This document shows, piece by piece, positions 49,401 to 63,126 of a stretch of DNA of 64,000 bases. The DNA lies in NCBI RefSeq assembly GCF_910592395.1, contig NC_088312.1, positions 8,244,001-8,308,000 of the forward strand. The letters are read 5' to 3'. This DNA comes from Lineus longissimus. Its lineage: Eukaryota; Nemertea; Pilidiophora; Heteronemertea; Lineidae. A program made the translations under genes and the position numbers. Every line of letters begins with the position of its first letter. The stretch's first letter is position 1. The notes under the pieces were generated by a model. The model was not told the origin of the DNA and did no database searches. It saw only the letters and a list, made by a program, of their open reading frames with translations.

Positions 49401-51378
49401 GCTTCGGAAAGGGGGCATGTATGGGATTGTGATGACCGTTTTGAATTGAGTCTGATGAAAGCCACGCCTCCGTATTTTGAATCCGATTTAGCTTTCATTC
49501 TGATTATCCTCGTCCGGGTTGTAGCGCTGACGAAGGATGAGCAATGTCTGGTGTCCCAGTGACTCTCATGCCACAATATTTCGTTACCATGTTGAAGAAC
49601 CATGCCATACAAATCACCACAAAGACATGCTGCAGCATACAGGTGATCAAGTTGTCCTTATGTCATCGTTGCTCTGGAAGTTCCTTAGAGAAAACCTGTG
49701 ATATCTTCCTAATCTAACTCCTGTCACACAAACAGCTGCCTCCTTTTTTATGCTATCATAAGCAATCCAAGCGTACTGAAAGGGGACAGTCCTCGACAGC
49801 TACTGGATGGCGTTTTTTAGTGCACGGTATGCCAGAGTGCACGGAGAGAAAGATTTCCGCGTTGGCATGAAACCGATCATAGCGCTACATCGGAAGATAT
49901 CGCACTAGGTTCCAAAGAATGGTTTGAAAGATGGCATGAAACGGAATGCATGCTGAAGATGCACCTGTGAGAGTCAGTATACCCGTATCAAAGCTAATGC
50001 AATAACAACTGAACCTACTATACGTTGCTCGGCACGTCAAAAAAGACCTGACAGCGCGGTATTGGCTAAAAATCATTGGTCTCGGACTAATTCCTTTTTC
50101 TGTCATACAGAAAGCTGTTTTTTCCGTGATCTCACGGCGCCAAACCCATGAGTGAAATGTCAGTGGTAGATGTAAAATGTCTGAATAGTCGTTGGGACAG
50201 AAAGTAGTTTTGCTGGAGGGTACGACAATGTCACGACAGAAGAAACCTACTGTCTTACCTAACTCATAATTTATTTCAAGAATCTGCAGGTTCTATGTTC
50301 CCGTTAACTTGCTAGAATAGCGATGATAACGTATTCACGTTTCCCATGATCAAAGGTTCTTTTATGACATTTTTTGGGGCACGAAGATTATATGCCAATT
50401 TCGCTGACGGCATACATCTTTGCAAGTAATGATGAGATGCAGCCTACATTGTATTAATAGAAGGTGTATTGTCTCCGTTACGTACATTATGCTACAATGG
50501 AACTGCATGGTATCAATCTCAGCACAAATTTTCCCTTATGAGCCCTGCTTCTGAGATGGTTGAGAATCTATGCTGTAAGCGACTATTATCAGGCTTATTA
50601 TGATGTGGTAAAAGTGGTAATTTCCACTGCAAGTTGAATATGAACAAAAAAATCCGAGCATATTTCCAACAAATCTTTTCATCGGAACGTGAAGCAACCA
50701 TTTGGAAAGTGAATCAAGTGGCTTAGTTTGCCGTTTCAACATGTTTTGCGGCAGCCGAAGCGTTATCAACATTAGGATTTGAAAGGCGTGTTGATACTTG
50801 TAATAGTATTGGTATACATGCACAGTGACGCTAAAGTCTATGCCACCGCATTTTGCAATTCTTTTTTATTTTCTGGTAAAGGAAAGCGGAAAAGTTTGTT
50901 CGGGGCTTTATTTGCACTACCAAAGCTGCTGCTGCCAATAAGGTCTTTTTACATTCTTTTTTTCCGGGTTTCTCTACATGTATTAGCTCTTTCAAATTTA
51001 ATCCCAAGCAATGTAAATTTCATATCACGTCATATTATAAGACAGCTCTAGCGGAGAAAAAAATCAAAATCGGCCAAAAACAGAAAAACTGTACCCAAAG
51101 AGGAAATATGTCGACAAAAAATAGTTTATGTCTTAATTTTTACCGTGACATGCATTACCATAAAGAAGATTTATATTGATTTCATCGTTTATAAATTAAA
51201 AACATCACTGCCAACGTTTTACCAAGGAAATGTACTTGTCAATAAAAAAATCGCAAGTCCCCTGATAGCACTAACACCAGTTCATAAATGGCTCGAAATG
51301 GCATGGGAATTCGACTAATAGATGCATTAGTGGTACAGAGGATTATAGCTGATAAAGGATAAACATAGAGCAACTAGT
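43472..51378. other. Gene-free stretch
   Basis: Frames are short and unrecognised. The longest, 115 codons on the minus strand at 48131-48478, has no domain I know. 45600-46300 is somewhat less AT-rich and repeat-free, as regulatory or exon-bearing sequence might be, but no splice-bounded frame was identified. A fragment near 46375-46430 has an A-box-like TAGCTCAGTG but no acceptable B box. Confidence 0.45.
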
Positions 51379-51481
51379 TGATAGTGTACTTTGCAACTAT
51401 ACGCGCAGGGTAGGGAAACCAATTCGGGATGATATTGTACTTTGAAACTTTAAACCCAGGATCGGGAAACTGATTCGTATT
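51379..51481. repeat. Two-copy tandem duplication, 52-bp unit
   Basis: 51379-51429 and 51431-51481 both read GATA.TGTACTTTG.AACT, then GGAAAC..ATTCG, with about a quarter of positions changed. It is a clean but old direct duplication. Confidence 0.75.
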
Positions 51482-54400
51482 AACCATTTAAAGCTTGCAG
51501 TGAATGTTAAAAGCGGTAAAATATATTTCTCAATCAAATATGTTGTTGTAGTAGCTTGGTGAAGCAACAGCAAAAACAAAGACAGTATGATAGTACAAAT
51601 TTGTGTCCAACAACATGTTCTTGTCTAACGAAAACAGTACCACAATGGGTTTGTCATTCAAAGTCTTCTGATTCTTACAACCAAATTGAGATACATGTTC
51701 ACCTCTCGCATCAAAATGTCATCATCTAAAACTGATCATTATATTGTACAATTTCATCGGCTAATGAAAACGCCGAAGGAGTACCAAAAATACGAAAATA
51801 TGCATGGAAGCAATATGTCAATATAAGAAATAGGTTGTGTTCAGCTATCCAATACGGGTCGAGATTTTTTGCAACAGAAAAAAAGAATTGCCAATGAAAT
51901 ATTTTTATGATCACTCCAGATAACACGTTTGTTACATTTCTGATCAAAGCATCACTTTATTTTGTGAACCGACACCAGTTTGCTCAAATCATGAATCACA
52001 GACTGTTTTGGATCAAATACTCCATTTACACCAAATAATAAGCTTCTCAACATCATCCTTTTCAAAACAGTTTTAGGCAAACCAACCCTGGCATCGAATT
52101 GATTTCATCAGTATGATATTTCAAGCACACGATATAAGACTATTTCTGTTTGGCTTTCATTTCCTGCAACTTTACATACAGTTATCAATAGCTCATGAAA
52201 TCAATTATGATTCCAATCAGAAAGTAGACTGCTTGAAATGCGATGCTTTAGATCAAATAACTGGACAGATATCAAAAGAACACCCATCACAAAGTCAATG
52301 TCGTCGATGTTATTTTCAGTCTTTTTTGTATTTTTCATGATTGGGCAAAATATCGATTTAAATTTATTGAAGAAAATGACATATGTTTCGATTCGATGTG
52401 CGACATTTATCACCAGAAATCTATATCTATTTTCCTCGTGTCAAGGCAATTGAGTGTATTCCTGGTGAATTCGACTTCGTTTCCTGAACCTGACTAATTA
52501 TACAATTTAAGAAATAGCTCAAGGCAAAATCCTCCAATTCTTTATGAATAGCGACAAAAATAAATATCAAAATGAAATATCGACAAAGTAACATTTGAAA
52601 TATGACATTTGGCCGTTCTGTTCTCGCAATACACCTTCAATTATACAAACTAACAGAGACAAGTGGTCATTACTGTTGCCATTCTGTATAATTGAAAATC
52701 CAAGAACCATTGAAAAACCTATTAGGAATTTGAAATAGAACCGAGTTTTAGATATCGCAGCAGATCTTTGATGAATGAGGAGTATTTTCTGCTTAATCGC
52801 TAACTTATATCATGATATATAATTCTTTTTCCAGTCAAATCATTGATTTGTTTACCTAACTGGCTAGCACAATATCATGACCCTGATTTTCAGTTAAAGA
52901 CACGTCCAAAAAAGGGTTATTCTACTCCTTGGAAGAGAGGGTATTTTTGCAAACTGCGTAATTTATCTTCAGTTTAGAATAGCTATAGCACATGAAAGGA
53001 ATCGATAGGAAAATACTGCTCATTCATTTGATCTCCATGACTGTATTGAAGTTCCGTGAAGCGATGAAGAAATTTTCTTAAAGGCTGCAGCAACATTAGC
53101 GGGGGCTGCAACAACAGATAATCCATTACAGCTTTAAAATAGAATGTCTCTAATTCCAAAAGAACGCTGCAAAATGCTACCCTGCAGCAGTGAAAACAGA
53201 TGCTGCAACAACAGGTGTTCAATTATGACTTCAGATTTTAACATTTTTAATGCAAACATTTTGCCATTTTCCAAGGAAAAGATAAATTTATATTCTTCGA
53301 TACGACACTTCTGTTCTACTCTCCCCTTCATCCCTCCAGAAATATACCGTGCAAGTCTCATTCCCAACAAAAAGAGTTTTAAATTTAATACTTAGCGAGG
53401 CAATGTATCTTGTAAAATAATAATGTATAGTTACATTTCTCGACTGAACATTTTTAAAAGCTTTGGAAATAAGACAGCGGATAGAAAAATTATCCCCAAA
53501 ATTATCAAAAGTGACATGGTAAATGATCAACGGAAAATATACTATGTTTCTATTAAAAGCCAGTTTTCCTCAACTCAAATCAGTAAATACATAACACAAT
53601 ATGCACATGTAATAGAAAAAATGGGATGGGCTTATCATTGAGTATTGATCTTATTTCTTAGAAAGAGCACACACTTGGTACTTGGTACTTAACGCAATCA
53701 CATAACTTGAATGACCTGATATATAAACTTCAGAAAAATTACAATCAAAAAATCAAAAGCTACTTCTGTTTAAATAAATGATTTTATCTACTCGGTTGAT
53801 TTATCTTCTTTTATTACTTCAAGTGTCAAAAAGAGGGTATGTCATGTCTGTAAGTATGAGGTTAATTCACCTTCAACGAAATACATCATTAGATAATTCT
53901 ACAAGAACTGAAACTATTATAACTCACCGTATAGATGATTTTGAATTAAATTAAATTTTAAAGGAGCAAGAGAAACCCCTTTTTGAAGGAACGGTTACGT
54001 TAAAAATTCGTTTTGATGATATCCATCCCATATGATACAAAATTGTTACAGACTGTTACAGACTGTCACCAATAAATAAATACGTGTAAGGGTTACTTTC
54101 TTTTAAGAGATGTGCGATTGACTCTAAACATTGAATGGAAGGATTTCATTACACTGCACATAAATTCCAATGTAATCTGAAACACACTGTCGCCTGTCTA
54201 AAAACTAGGGAAAATGTACTTTTCTATAGATAAAATAAAGTTATGATGATACTTACATTTATAAATTCCAATTAATGTATATGTGAATAAACTGTATAAT
54301 GTGATTGAAATTATCTCAGTACATCCTATACATGGCGAATAAGTGCTATCCGAACCTTAATAGTCTCCCTCGGTCATTTAATCCATTCTTCAGACTGCGG

Positions 54401-55547
54401 CACTATCCCGTGTGCTCTTTCACTCGTTGCTATTGTTACGGCTCGAAGCATCACAGAGACACTGCCTCGACAGCGGGTACAGCGCTACAGAGGGCGACAC
54501 CTCGTAGCCTAGCGCGGGAGATCAATTAAACTAGCATCAGCATTGGGTATAGCATTGATGTTAGCATTAGCTGTAGTAGCTTTGTAAACTATCAATACAG
54601 AATTATTGAAATGGGATTCATTACAGAACTTGATGCTGGTGGGTTGATCGTTCATTCTATTAAACAAAGAGGAGCAACCACAATCTCGTAGTTCAATTGA
54701 TATTGCATATTTTATTAGTGTCATCAGCAGTTGATATTATCTGTCTGTCGGGTTCATGCAAAAACTGCCTTGATCAGCGTTCTGCTTTCTAAAAGACGGA
54801 AGTTGAGGATTACAATAGAGATTTTCTCAATTGATAGGATTCGATGTAAGGCATTATGATACCATGCACTATGTACTTCAGACACTTTGCAAAGTTAATA
54901 CCGTTTTTATTTCTACCATGTAACGTAATGCAATGGCAGTAACCTGTATTTTTTCTATCTCTGCACCGAAAGTACATTTGATACTTTCCTATGTGCCATG
55001 TAAATTTTATGATGATCATACAGGCAAAATTATGGCAACTAAATCATATGTATCATCAAACTCAAGTTGATCAGAAGTCAGCAAAGTCTTTAATAATGGA
55101 TTTGAACACAACACTGTGCAAAACACTAGTATTGCAGCTTCCTGTTTTTAGCAGTCACTGCACAAAATCAGATATTTCTAGCTTGTTCGCGTTTAACGCT
55201 GAATAGTTTCAACCACATGCCGTTGGTATGCATCAGTAACACGGATGAGCCTGCCAATAGCCATTACCATGCAAACAATAACCAGGGGATTTCTGATGCA
55301 TTATGTGCACAATAATTAGTATTCACATGGCGTTCGTTAACCTGGAATTGGCTAGGACAAGGTCAAGGTCATTTTCAAATACTCCAATAAGTTCGGTTTA
55401 TTATAAAGCTGGATGCCATAGAGAAAAAGAATACTTAGTATATGAGCCAATTTTTTATTTCGGTTCATTCTGCATTGTGCCTCATAATTGGCCATCATAA
55501 TAACAGGCAAACGGTCAGAGTTCCCTTGGGGACAAGAGGCCATCACT
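51482..55547. other. Gene-free stretch
   Basis: Very AT-rich, especially 51.5-54.3 kb. Many short frames occur on both strands, as expected in such composition, and none is recognisable. A pair of GGCTGCAACAACAG-like phrases near 53104 and 53200 is the only internal similarity noticed. Confidence 0.5.
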
Positions 55548-55670
55548 TGGATGTGCAGTGGTCAGAGCTCTTGACTCCTAAATTGATGCTCTCGTATCCC
55601 TTTTGAGCCACAGACTTAAGCCTAGCTGTGAAGTGATCTCATGAGCCCTGTGCAGTCTATCACTTCTTTA
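55548..55670 (+). repeat. tRNA-Lys-like SINE remnant
   Basis: GTGCAGTGGTCAGAGCTCTT (from about 55553) fits the A box and D arm of tRNA-derived SINEs. GACTCCTAAA follows, in the place where Lys-type SINE heads carry GACTCTTAAA. The B-box position (about 55589-55600) reads CTCTCGTATCCC, a worn match to GGTTCGAATCCC. The following GAGCCCTGTGCAGTCTAT is also a typical SINE body phrase. No A-rich or microsatellite tail was seen, so the 3' boundary is a guess. It is a degraded, immobile copy. Confidence 0.6.
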
Positions 55671-57284
55671 TACACCCGAAAGACCAGAAATATCACTTAT
55701 CACACAGGGCAAAGTTTATGACAAAACATGCACCAATGTTCTTTTGACTATGATCACCATCGACACATCCAGTTTTTTTTCTGCGTGTATGTCGGACTTG
55801 TATCTTGAAGATATAGACCAGCCAAGGCATGTGCCTTCCAGCATTACCCAGCCAATAGAGAATTAACCTGAAGAAAGAAGTTCTCACGGGTTGTAGGAGT
55901 TAGATAGACCTAAACTTCTTTATTGATTGACCATTTACGACTGTCCCCGTGAGTAATTAACTGGCCAAAGTAATGAAAGTGGTTATTCAGAACGTAATAA
56001 ATAGCCCAACGTTAACTCATTGAGATCTTGCAGACACACGTTTTTGTCTTTGACAAAATTTTTACACAATGTAAGAGAAGTCCAAGATTTAGTAAATGCT
56101 TTAAAAAAGGCAAACATGATGAACAATATGAGAGCAAAGAAATAACACCAAAATCATACTTCAAAGAATGACATACGAATGATAAACATTTGATCGAATA
56201 CATTGATGAAGAGTGTGACATTGCTAATTCGCCTCCATGTGTTCGTCAAATCTCAGAGAAAAAAAAATACCACCCATCCATCAATGTAGCAGTATTTCAA
56301 TAAGCCACTTTTTTCCTTCTGCCTTGACACCTTTTACAGGAAGCACCAACTCCTGTCATACGCTCTACTGACTCATATTGTAGCACAAGATATGATAAGC
56401 AGCTTTAGAACGGCAAACATACAGTGCATCAACGATTTATCTGGCATTCGATTCCATCATCGATACCCAGACCTCTTGGTGATTGATCTGAGTAACGCAT
56501 ATCTCTTGATCTCTCTTTCTCAAGTCTTTCTAATCGTTTGAAGGTTGTCAAAAGAACTACATGACGTGCCGCCAATAATGTTACTCTGGGTCTTTTCTCC
56601 TGTGCTTCTATGATCTCAGTACTACTAGAACATTGCTCCGGTGGCTAGGAAAGGAACCTCCCATGATTTGTTTTTTAACATGAAAAAAATTCCTGAAATA
56701 TCTCGATCACCTGAGATCATATCTCGATCGATCCAGATAATGAAAAAAAATTAGAATTTAAAAAAAATCATGTTATGTCCTTTCCCTGCCATCGTACATT
56801 GCCGTTACGCGGCAACAATTGTCACACAAAGCTATGCCAATAATATTATTTTGATGATCTCTGCCTCTCTCCCGGATATGCACTTGTTGGTATCAGTAGT
56901 GTTGGCACGAGTACAGTTAGATCAATTAAGTGCAGGAGTTACTGTTGCATTAGTTAATTAAACTGGTGACGCAGGTCAGTCACAAACACAAAGAAATGAA
57001 TTTCAATTGATTCCATGATGAAGAATATCATAGAAGAATTAAATATCAATACATTTCAAATGTGACTTAATGCCTTTAGTCATGAAAAAAGAAATCAAAT
57101 CAATACGGTATTAATTGACTTGGTATTAGCTAGCACTACCCGTAGTAGCAAGGGGGCAGAGTAAAAAAGGGTGTTATAAGTTTTAACCATGATTTTGGCC
57201 ATATGATATTCCAAAATTTGATCTGAAACCACCTGACCATGATTTCACTTTTACGTGAATACAAAATAAGAATAACAACAATTA
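55671..57284. other. Gene-free stretch
   Basis: No recognisable frame or RNA. In the frame of the LINE remnant that follows, a stop codon lies just upstream of 57285, and nothing upstream resembles the rest of a LINE. Confidence 0.5.
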
Positions 57285-57837
57285 ACGCATGTTAACAATG
57301 TATGCCGTGCTGCAAATTTCCATCTCTATCGTATAAGCAAGATAAGATCTTTGCTCAGTAAATCAGCAGCAACAAGTGCAGTGCGGACCTTAGTTGTCTC
57401 GCGGTTGGACGACGCAAATAGTCTGCTATATAACATCTCTGATGCCAATGTGCGGAAGCTACAACTGGTTCAAAACTCGGCAGCTCGTCTCGTCACTGGG
57501 GTGTCCAGAGGGGATCATATCACTCCGGTTCTGTGCGCACTCCACTGGCTTCCTTTAAAGGCAAGGCTTGAGTACAAGGTTAATCTAATGGTCTACAAAT
57601 GTCTACATGATAACGCACCAAAATATCTCGCAGACTGCTTAGAAGTTTACAAACCCTCACGCTCACTGCGATCAAGTACAATGGGTCTGTGTAAGGAAGT
57701 CCGCACAAACCGGGTGATAGGCTCCTCTGCATTCGCAGTGAAGGGGACCAAAGCTATGGAATGAGCTGCCAAATAGTGTTCGTGGCCAGAGTTTTAAAAC
57801 TGCACTAAAAACTCATATTTTTAAGAAATTCTTTTGA
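57285..57837 (+). pseudogene. 5'-truncated CR1/L2-type LINE, reverse transcriptase C-terminus
   Basis: This is the last part of the ORF2 polyprotein of a non-LTR retrotransposon, which in full-length elements joins an endonuclease to a reverse transcriptase. The translation shows the hallmarks of the region after the catalytic palm: SRLDDANSLLYN, then KLQLVQNSAARLVTG, then HITPVLCALHWLPLKARL, VYKCLHDNAPKYL and PSRSLRSS. This order is diagnostic of the CR1/L2/Rex-like clades. The open frame can be read from about 57285; upstream is an in-frame stop and no polymerase motifs, so the copy is 5'-truncated, as most LINE insertions are. At 57743-57746 a GGGG run shifts the frame by +1. After it the expected ending (KLWNELPN through FKKFF and a stop at 57835-57837) continues in the next frame. 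The frameshift may be a true mutation or an assembly error in a homopolymer. The catalytic domain is absent, so the copy is dead either way. Confidence 0.93.
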
Positions 57838-57977
57838 ATCCTTTGCACGTTTTCTTTAGTAATGACTTTATTCTATCATGTATTAATGTCATGTTTTATT
57901 ATAAATTGTAAAGCGCTTAGAAGTTTTAACAACGTTAAGCGCTATAAAAATGTTTTTAATAATAATAATAATAATAA
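57838..57977 (+). mobile_element. LINE 3' UTR with stem-loop and (AAT)n tail
   Basis: A short 3' UTR carries AGCGCTTA (57912-57919) and TAAGCGCT (57936-57943), which pair perfectly around a 16-base loop. It ends in an AAT microsatellite (57958-57977). A GCGC-bearing stem followed by a short tandem tail is typical of CR1/L2-type elements, where the element's own reverse transcriptase recognises the 3' end. It sets the element's 3' boundary and orientation. Confidence 0.88.
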
Positions 57978-58712
57978 CTAGTAAATGTGTAGCGCAAAAC
58001 CAAAACAGTACTTTGAAGCCATTGCTTGGCAATTACGTGATTCACCTCATTCTTAATGAAAACTGTCGTAGATTTCACAATAAATTCGCAGCTAGCGTAG
58101 CGTACTGTATCCAAGCAATTACAAGAGAATTGCTGGTATACTAGGCAGAGAATGTAGCTGCAATGCACACACCCAATAAGCAAGAGATTTACCAACAATT
58201 AATTTATTGGTTATCCTGTAATGCATGACATCAGTACTGCTTGCTGTCTCATCGGCCTAATTATGTTAAAGGAGTTAGGAGAGCGTTGGGGACTTTTATT
58301 GCGCGATTGAATTACTGCTGAAGTTTGCACCAGTCTGATGATTTAACATGATTTGGTTTTTTTAAATGATAATAGAGCTAACTTACCTGTTACAACCATA
58401 ATATTATTATTTTAGAACTCAGCTAAGATATTTCTTGAAGGGTTTGGAAAAAATTATTTTTGTCACAGAATCAGCTGTTTAATTTTAGGTACTGCTTTTA
58501 TATTGTTTCGGCATATTTTAGCTTTCCCAATTCGCCGTGACGTCAGCATATATCTATCTGTATCGGTGATGTTAAAACTGGGTACTGCGACAACACATTA
58601 TAGATACATCTATATTGCGATATGCTTCAAAGAATTACTGACACTGTCAATAGAATATGATGTACTAGTAGAAAAATAATTTAATGTATATTGGTGATTA
58701 TCAAAGTGTTTC

Positions 58713-58775
58713 TTATTAAAGTGTTTCGAACTTCTTTAATTTGACAAGATAATTAAAGTGTTTTGAACATCTTTA
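58713..58775. repeat. Short two-copy tandem repeat
   Basis: ATTAAAGTGTTTCGAACTTC (58715) recurs as ATTAAAGTGTTTTGAACATC (58752), followed by TTTA in both. A third partial copy, TCAAAGTGTTTCTT, lies just upstream. Confidence 0.7.
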
Positions 58776-60166
58776 CAATGAAAAAAACAGAAAATACCCA
58801 TATGGCCACAATCCACACGGGAGAGTTTCCATCCATATTAGCGTATTCCTAGATGGCCGCAGCCAAGACAACTAGGATTTTTTTTAAAGAGGAGGACCGA
58901 AAGTTACTGACAGCCATTGCTAATGTAGTTACAGAGTTACTGTACAGCGCAGTTCTTTGATCAATCAATCAGCGAAGTACACATATTCATTCCATATCAT
59001 AATTACCCAAATCAAGAAAGTCCTACCATATCATGACAGTAACTTAGTTGTGGCCAAATTGGTCTGGTTCGGGAAAACTAGTTGGGAGCTGACGAACGCA
59101 TCATATGGATATCGCAATGACGTATCAATGGAGAAATCTCCAAATTGATACAGTCGTATCCGGCCAAGTGTGTTGTCTCCCGAAACAATTTGTGAGTATA
59201 TCAAAGATAGGAACTTCGTAATAATCTCAATTAGCGCATATTTGTGTATGATTCCGCTGATTCGCTGATCAGGCGATGATTGAATGTCGGAAATAATTGC
59301 CTGGCTCAACAGCTAATCCTGGATAATTGCCATGTCCTGGTCACTAGACAACGGGGTAATAGCAAGCTAATAACATGTTGATGCGCTTCCTCCTCTATAA
59401 TTTAATAGATTTGAAGGTGTCAGTGACAGGTTTCTGGGATGGTCTGCAGAGTGATTCAAGGCGCTTGAAAGGATTGTGTTGAACTGATTATTATTGAAAA
59501 TTGTCTCTGAATATTGGTGATCGTGACGTAATCTTTAGCCAATCACAACCATTTGTAGCTATAGAGGAACACTCCCTTCGAGTTGGTACGAGTTAAGACA
59601 GTGAACAACACATTGCTAATTAGCTAGATACAAGTACATGTACATGACCTATGAAAGTTCTTCATGGCACATGGTCATTATGGTGAAATGTATTTTTCAC
59701 AGCCAGTGGCGCCGGGTGGGTCGTCGCCTCATCGCCTATACTGTCGAATTAACTACGCTGTTCCTCAACTACATACCGAACAAGACAAGACAATGAGCAA
59801 CACGTCTAATTTAGAACCGTGTCTGAATCACTGTTCTGATAGGACGACTTTGGCTTTCAGCCAGCAACGTCCTGTCTCTCACACACTCCCTATACAACTT
59901 TATTGCCAATGAATTATTCGGTAGGAGGTTTATTGTTTTCCTGAAGATGTATCCTAATAATACGACAGGCCAGTCAGGTACAGCTTGAGAAAAATTAGCT
60001 AATGAGTCTGATCTTACGTGTGTATTTTAACTAAATATTATCAATTATTTGGGAGTGATTAACGGAAGGGTAGTCAATGAATCTGTACCAAATAACTCCA
60101 CCACCTTACAACAAATATTTAAGATAACATATTATAATCGCGTTCCCTTCGGGCATTCAACAGAGT

Positions 60167-60187
60167 GACGAGAGAAAATCTCTCGTC
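60167..60187. repeat. Perfect 9-bp hairpin
   Basis: GACGAGAGA and TCTCTCGTC flank a three-base AAA loop. There is no following U run or RNA gene context, so I assign no function. Confidence 0.7.
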
Positions 60188-63126
60188 TGGTGACATAGGC
60201 GAATCTACATCAGAAATCAGAGAGAAACATTCACCACGATACCTCAATATCGTGCATGTTAAACCATTTCTTGTTGTAGCTCATTGTCGCATGTGATGAA
60301 ACCCCCATCAAGTGATTACACACAGCAGTGAAACGTAATGAAACTCATTTATTTTCAATTTCAGAGTAACACGCTAGGGGCAGAGATTCGAATCTCTTAG
60401 AAAATCAGCAAGCCAATTTAGAAAAGGAATGTAATTTCAGACACTGGAAAATAGCAGATGATTGTGATGAGACTGTTTGACTGATAAACGGTGGGGGCGC
60501 GGGGAATCTAATATAAACCTTAAATATACAATCAAGCAATTACCTTGGGGGTGTTTAACTCTTGATTCGGCTGAAAAATATCGTTGTTGTGGTTTGTAGG
60601 GCTCAACAGTTACCATTACTGTTAAGTTGGATGATACGTTTGTGCCTTTGTTATTCCCTGAAAAGTCTGGGACCATATGACCCTCTCATGCAACCTTTTC
60701 CAGGCCGAGTATTGTGACATTTTGGCCAGCGGTATATTTCGAGATTTATTTAGAAAAATAAAGTGTCAGACGGAATTCACGTTTTGAAAGTCGTTCAATT
60801 CAAAGATGGTATTACCTCCCCACTCCATCTTTAAACTCTTTTTTTTGTTTATAAACATCATCGTTACTGGGAAAACATCCGTCTTCGATTGTTGAATATT
60901 CTTACTACTAGTCCGACACTTTCGAAGACCAAGTAGCTATCGTACTTAACCACGAAGACAAAGCGACCCAACGCCACCATGGCCTTGATGTCACCTCGAT
61001 CATTCAAACTCTCGCATCACCGTGTCCAATACATCATCAGCAATCATGTGCAAGTGTCATCAAGAAGCAGTCCTGTTGCATATCCATCATCTTCTTACGG
61101 GCTTAATTAGTGGGATCCCTGACCACTTCATGGATACGTGATCAATGATTACCATCATTTGGACAAGTTGACCAAATTAACACGTTTTGGCAAGACGCTG
61201 TGCCTCAGAAAATGACAAGTTCTGGTAGATATTTTTCTTATAAAAGATGGACCATGGACACACGTGAAATTATAAACCAACAGCAAACAAAAGTACACAA
61301 CTTGATGCATGGCAACATTTATCTTGCTTGTCATGCAGTTGAGTCGAGTAAAACACGGAACCAGAAGAACTCTGAAGACTTTCAATAAATACAATTTCTC
61401 ACCTCTCCCAATCCAGCTTCAACCTGCAAAGAAAAAAAAACAAAGACTGATCAATTGAAATAGCACGCAATGCAACCAACAACGTCATCATCAACAACAT
61501 ATAAATTTCACAAAACACAAGTCATCGCTTTTATCATTGGAAATGTAGAAAGTGAAGAGGTTTCAGTACTGGAATTCTATGATTTTCATTCCTAATTCGA
61601 TTCAGGAAATTTCTGGTTCTCTCCAACATATCTTTGTTATAACGTTATTGGAATCACGATTGAAAGAAATTTTTCACACGGCATCGTGATGACTTCATCT
61701 CCTGTTTGCAATCCCCTACATCAAACAGACAATAGTTGTGCACCTGCAATTCCTCCACAAAATTGCACGCAATCACCCCGAATTTCCTGGCCAGTGATAA
61801 ACTTAGCTACGAAGTATTATTTCATAATAACAAATAAAAGAAACATGAAATCTATTTTCTGTTTGTAATGAATCAAGGTAGAACTACTACCGTACTCTCA
61901 TACCCATCACAAAAAGGTTAGCTCCACATTTTGATTTTATTGCAGTCTCTCGGTCATCAACATCAGTTTCTCTGCCCTAGCATGGTGTGGGAGGGTAAAG
62001 GCTTGTATGTGAAATCTGCCTGACATCCGTAATAGGTTCTTTTACAATTAATTCTGCCTCTACCAAGCTTTTGCCGGCAGTCTATCCTGTTCCTTTGGCC
62101 ACTCTCACAAAGAAGATTTCTTTCAAGTCTTCTTCAAATCATATAACACAACAGAGGCCGATGTCGTATAATCTACTTTTATCATTACTTTCCGTATTCC
62201 GAGCTATTTGCTTTTCATGTTGGTCGCAAAATGGTCATCTCTTCCGGTAACAGAGTGTGTAGGTGGGGCAATGATCAGCTAACCAAACTGCCTGCCGGTG
62301 AGTCAATTCTAAAGGAAATGGTCAACATTTGGAGAAACCTGTTGGCCGTGATAAGATTTGCCAGCAAATGTTTTTACATCGTATTTGGTAGTAATAAGAT
62401 CGTGGGACAAACATATCGTAGCTTTAGTAAGGAATAGACTGAGCCAGATTGGAGCAGTAATGGCATTTGTGGAGATTTGTTCCTTCGCTAAAGCTTCTGT
62501 GGACGTCTACTCCCGCAGCGTGTCCTGCACAACCCATTACCTGTTGTGGTTTATGATTTTTAAGTTCAACAGCCTTCTAAAGCATAGATTCCATAGATTC
62601 CCACAGAATCTTTAAATATATGTGTACGACATCGTAAAATTACAACCTGAAAATGAGTAATGGCAGTCAAGGTGCCCCAGAACTGTCCTAATATCAGTCA
62701 CGTGACGGGCGGACCTGAATCCTTAATAGCATACGAGGGGAACGTACCGCCTCATAAATAACTAAATTGTAATGTGTGTAAGGATGCTAATGAAGGAACC
62801 TGGTGGGAGGCTGCCATTATGGTTAATCATGTTATAGTAATGGTAGGCCGAGGTACTGAAATAAGCCTGATTAGCTTCACAATCCTTTAAGTTGTAAATT
62901 AAATTTTCCTGGAGTAACTTGAAATAAATTGGTCCTCTGGTGTATTGAATTTCTCAAAGAATGGAGCGGAATATTGATTTTGTTCCTTTAAAAGAGAGCA
63001 GTTCAGATGAGATCGTCATTCTTAAAGTAGACTTTTTCTTTGAAGTTCGTGTTGTCTGATGAAAGGTGGGTGTGTGGCAGAAATGCATTCTTATTGTGAT
63101 GATCAACTGCTGATACACCGAGGCAA

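Larger units (their letters stand above)
57978..63126. other. Gene-free stretch
   Basis: No recognisable frame. The 82-codon frame at 59664-59912 starts with a reasonable ATG but has no domain. Local landmarks are a two-copy ATTAAAGTGTTTCGAAC-like repeat (58713-58775) and a short hairpin at 60167-60187. Confidence 0.5.
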
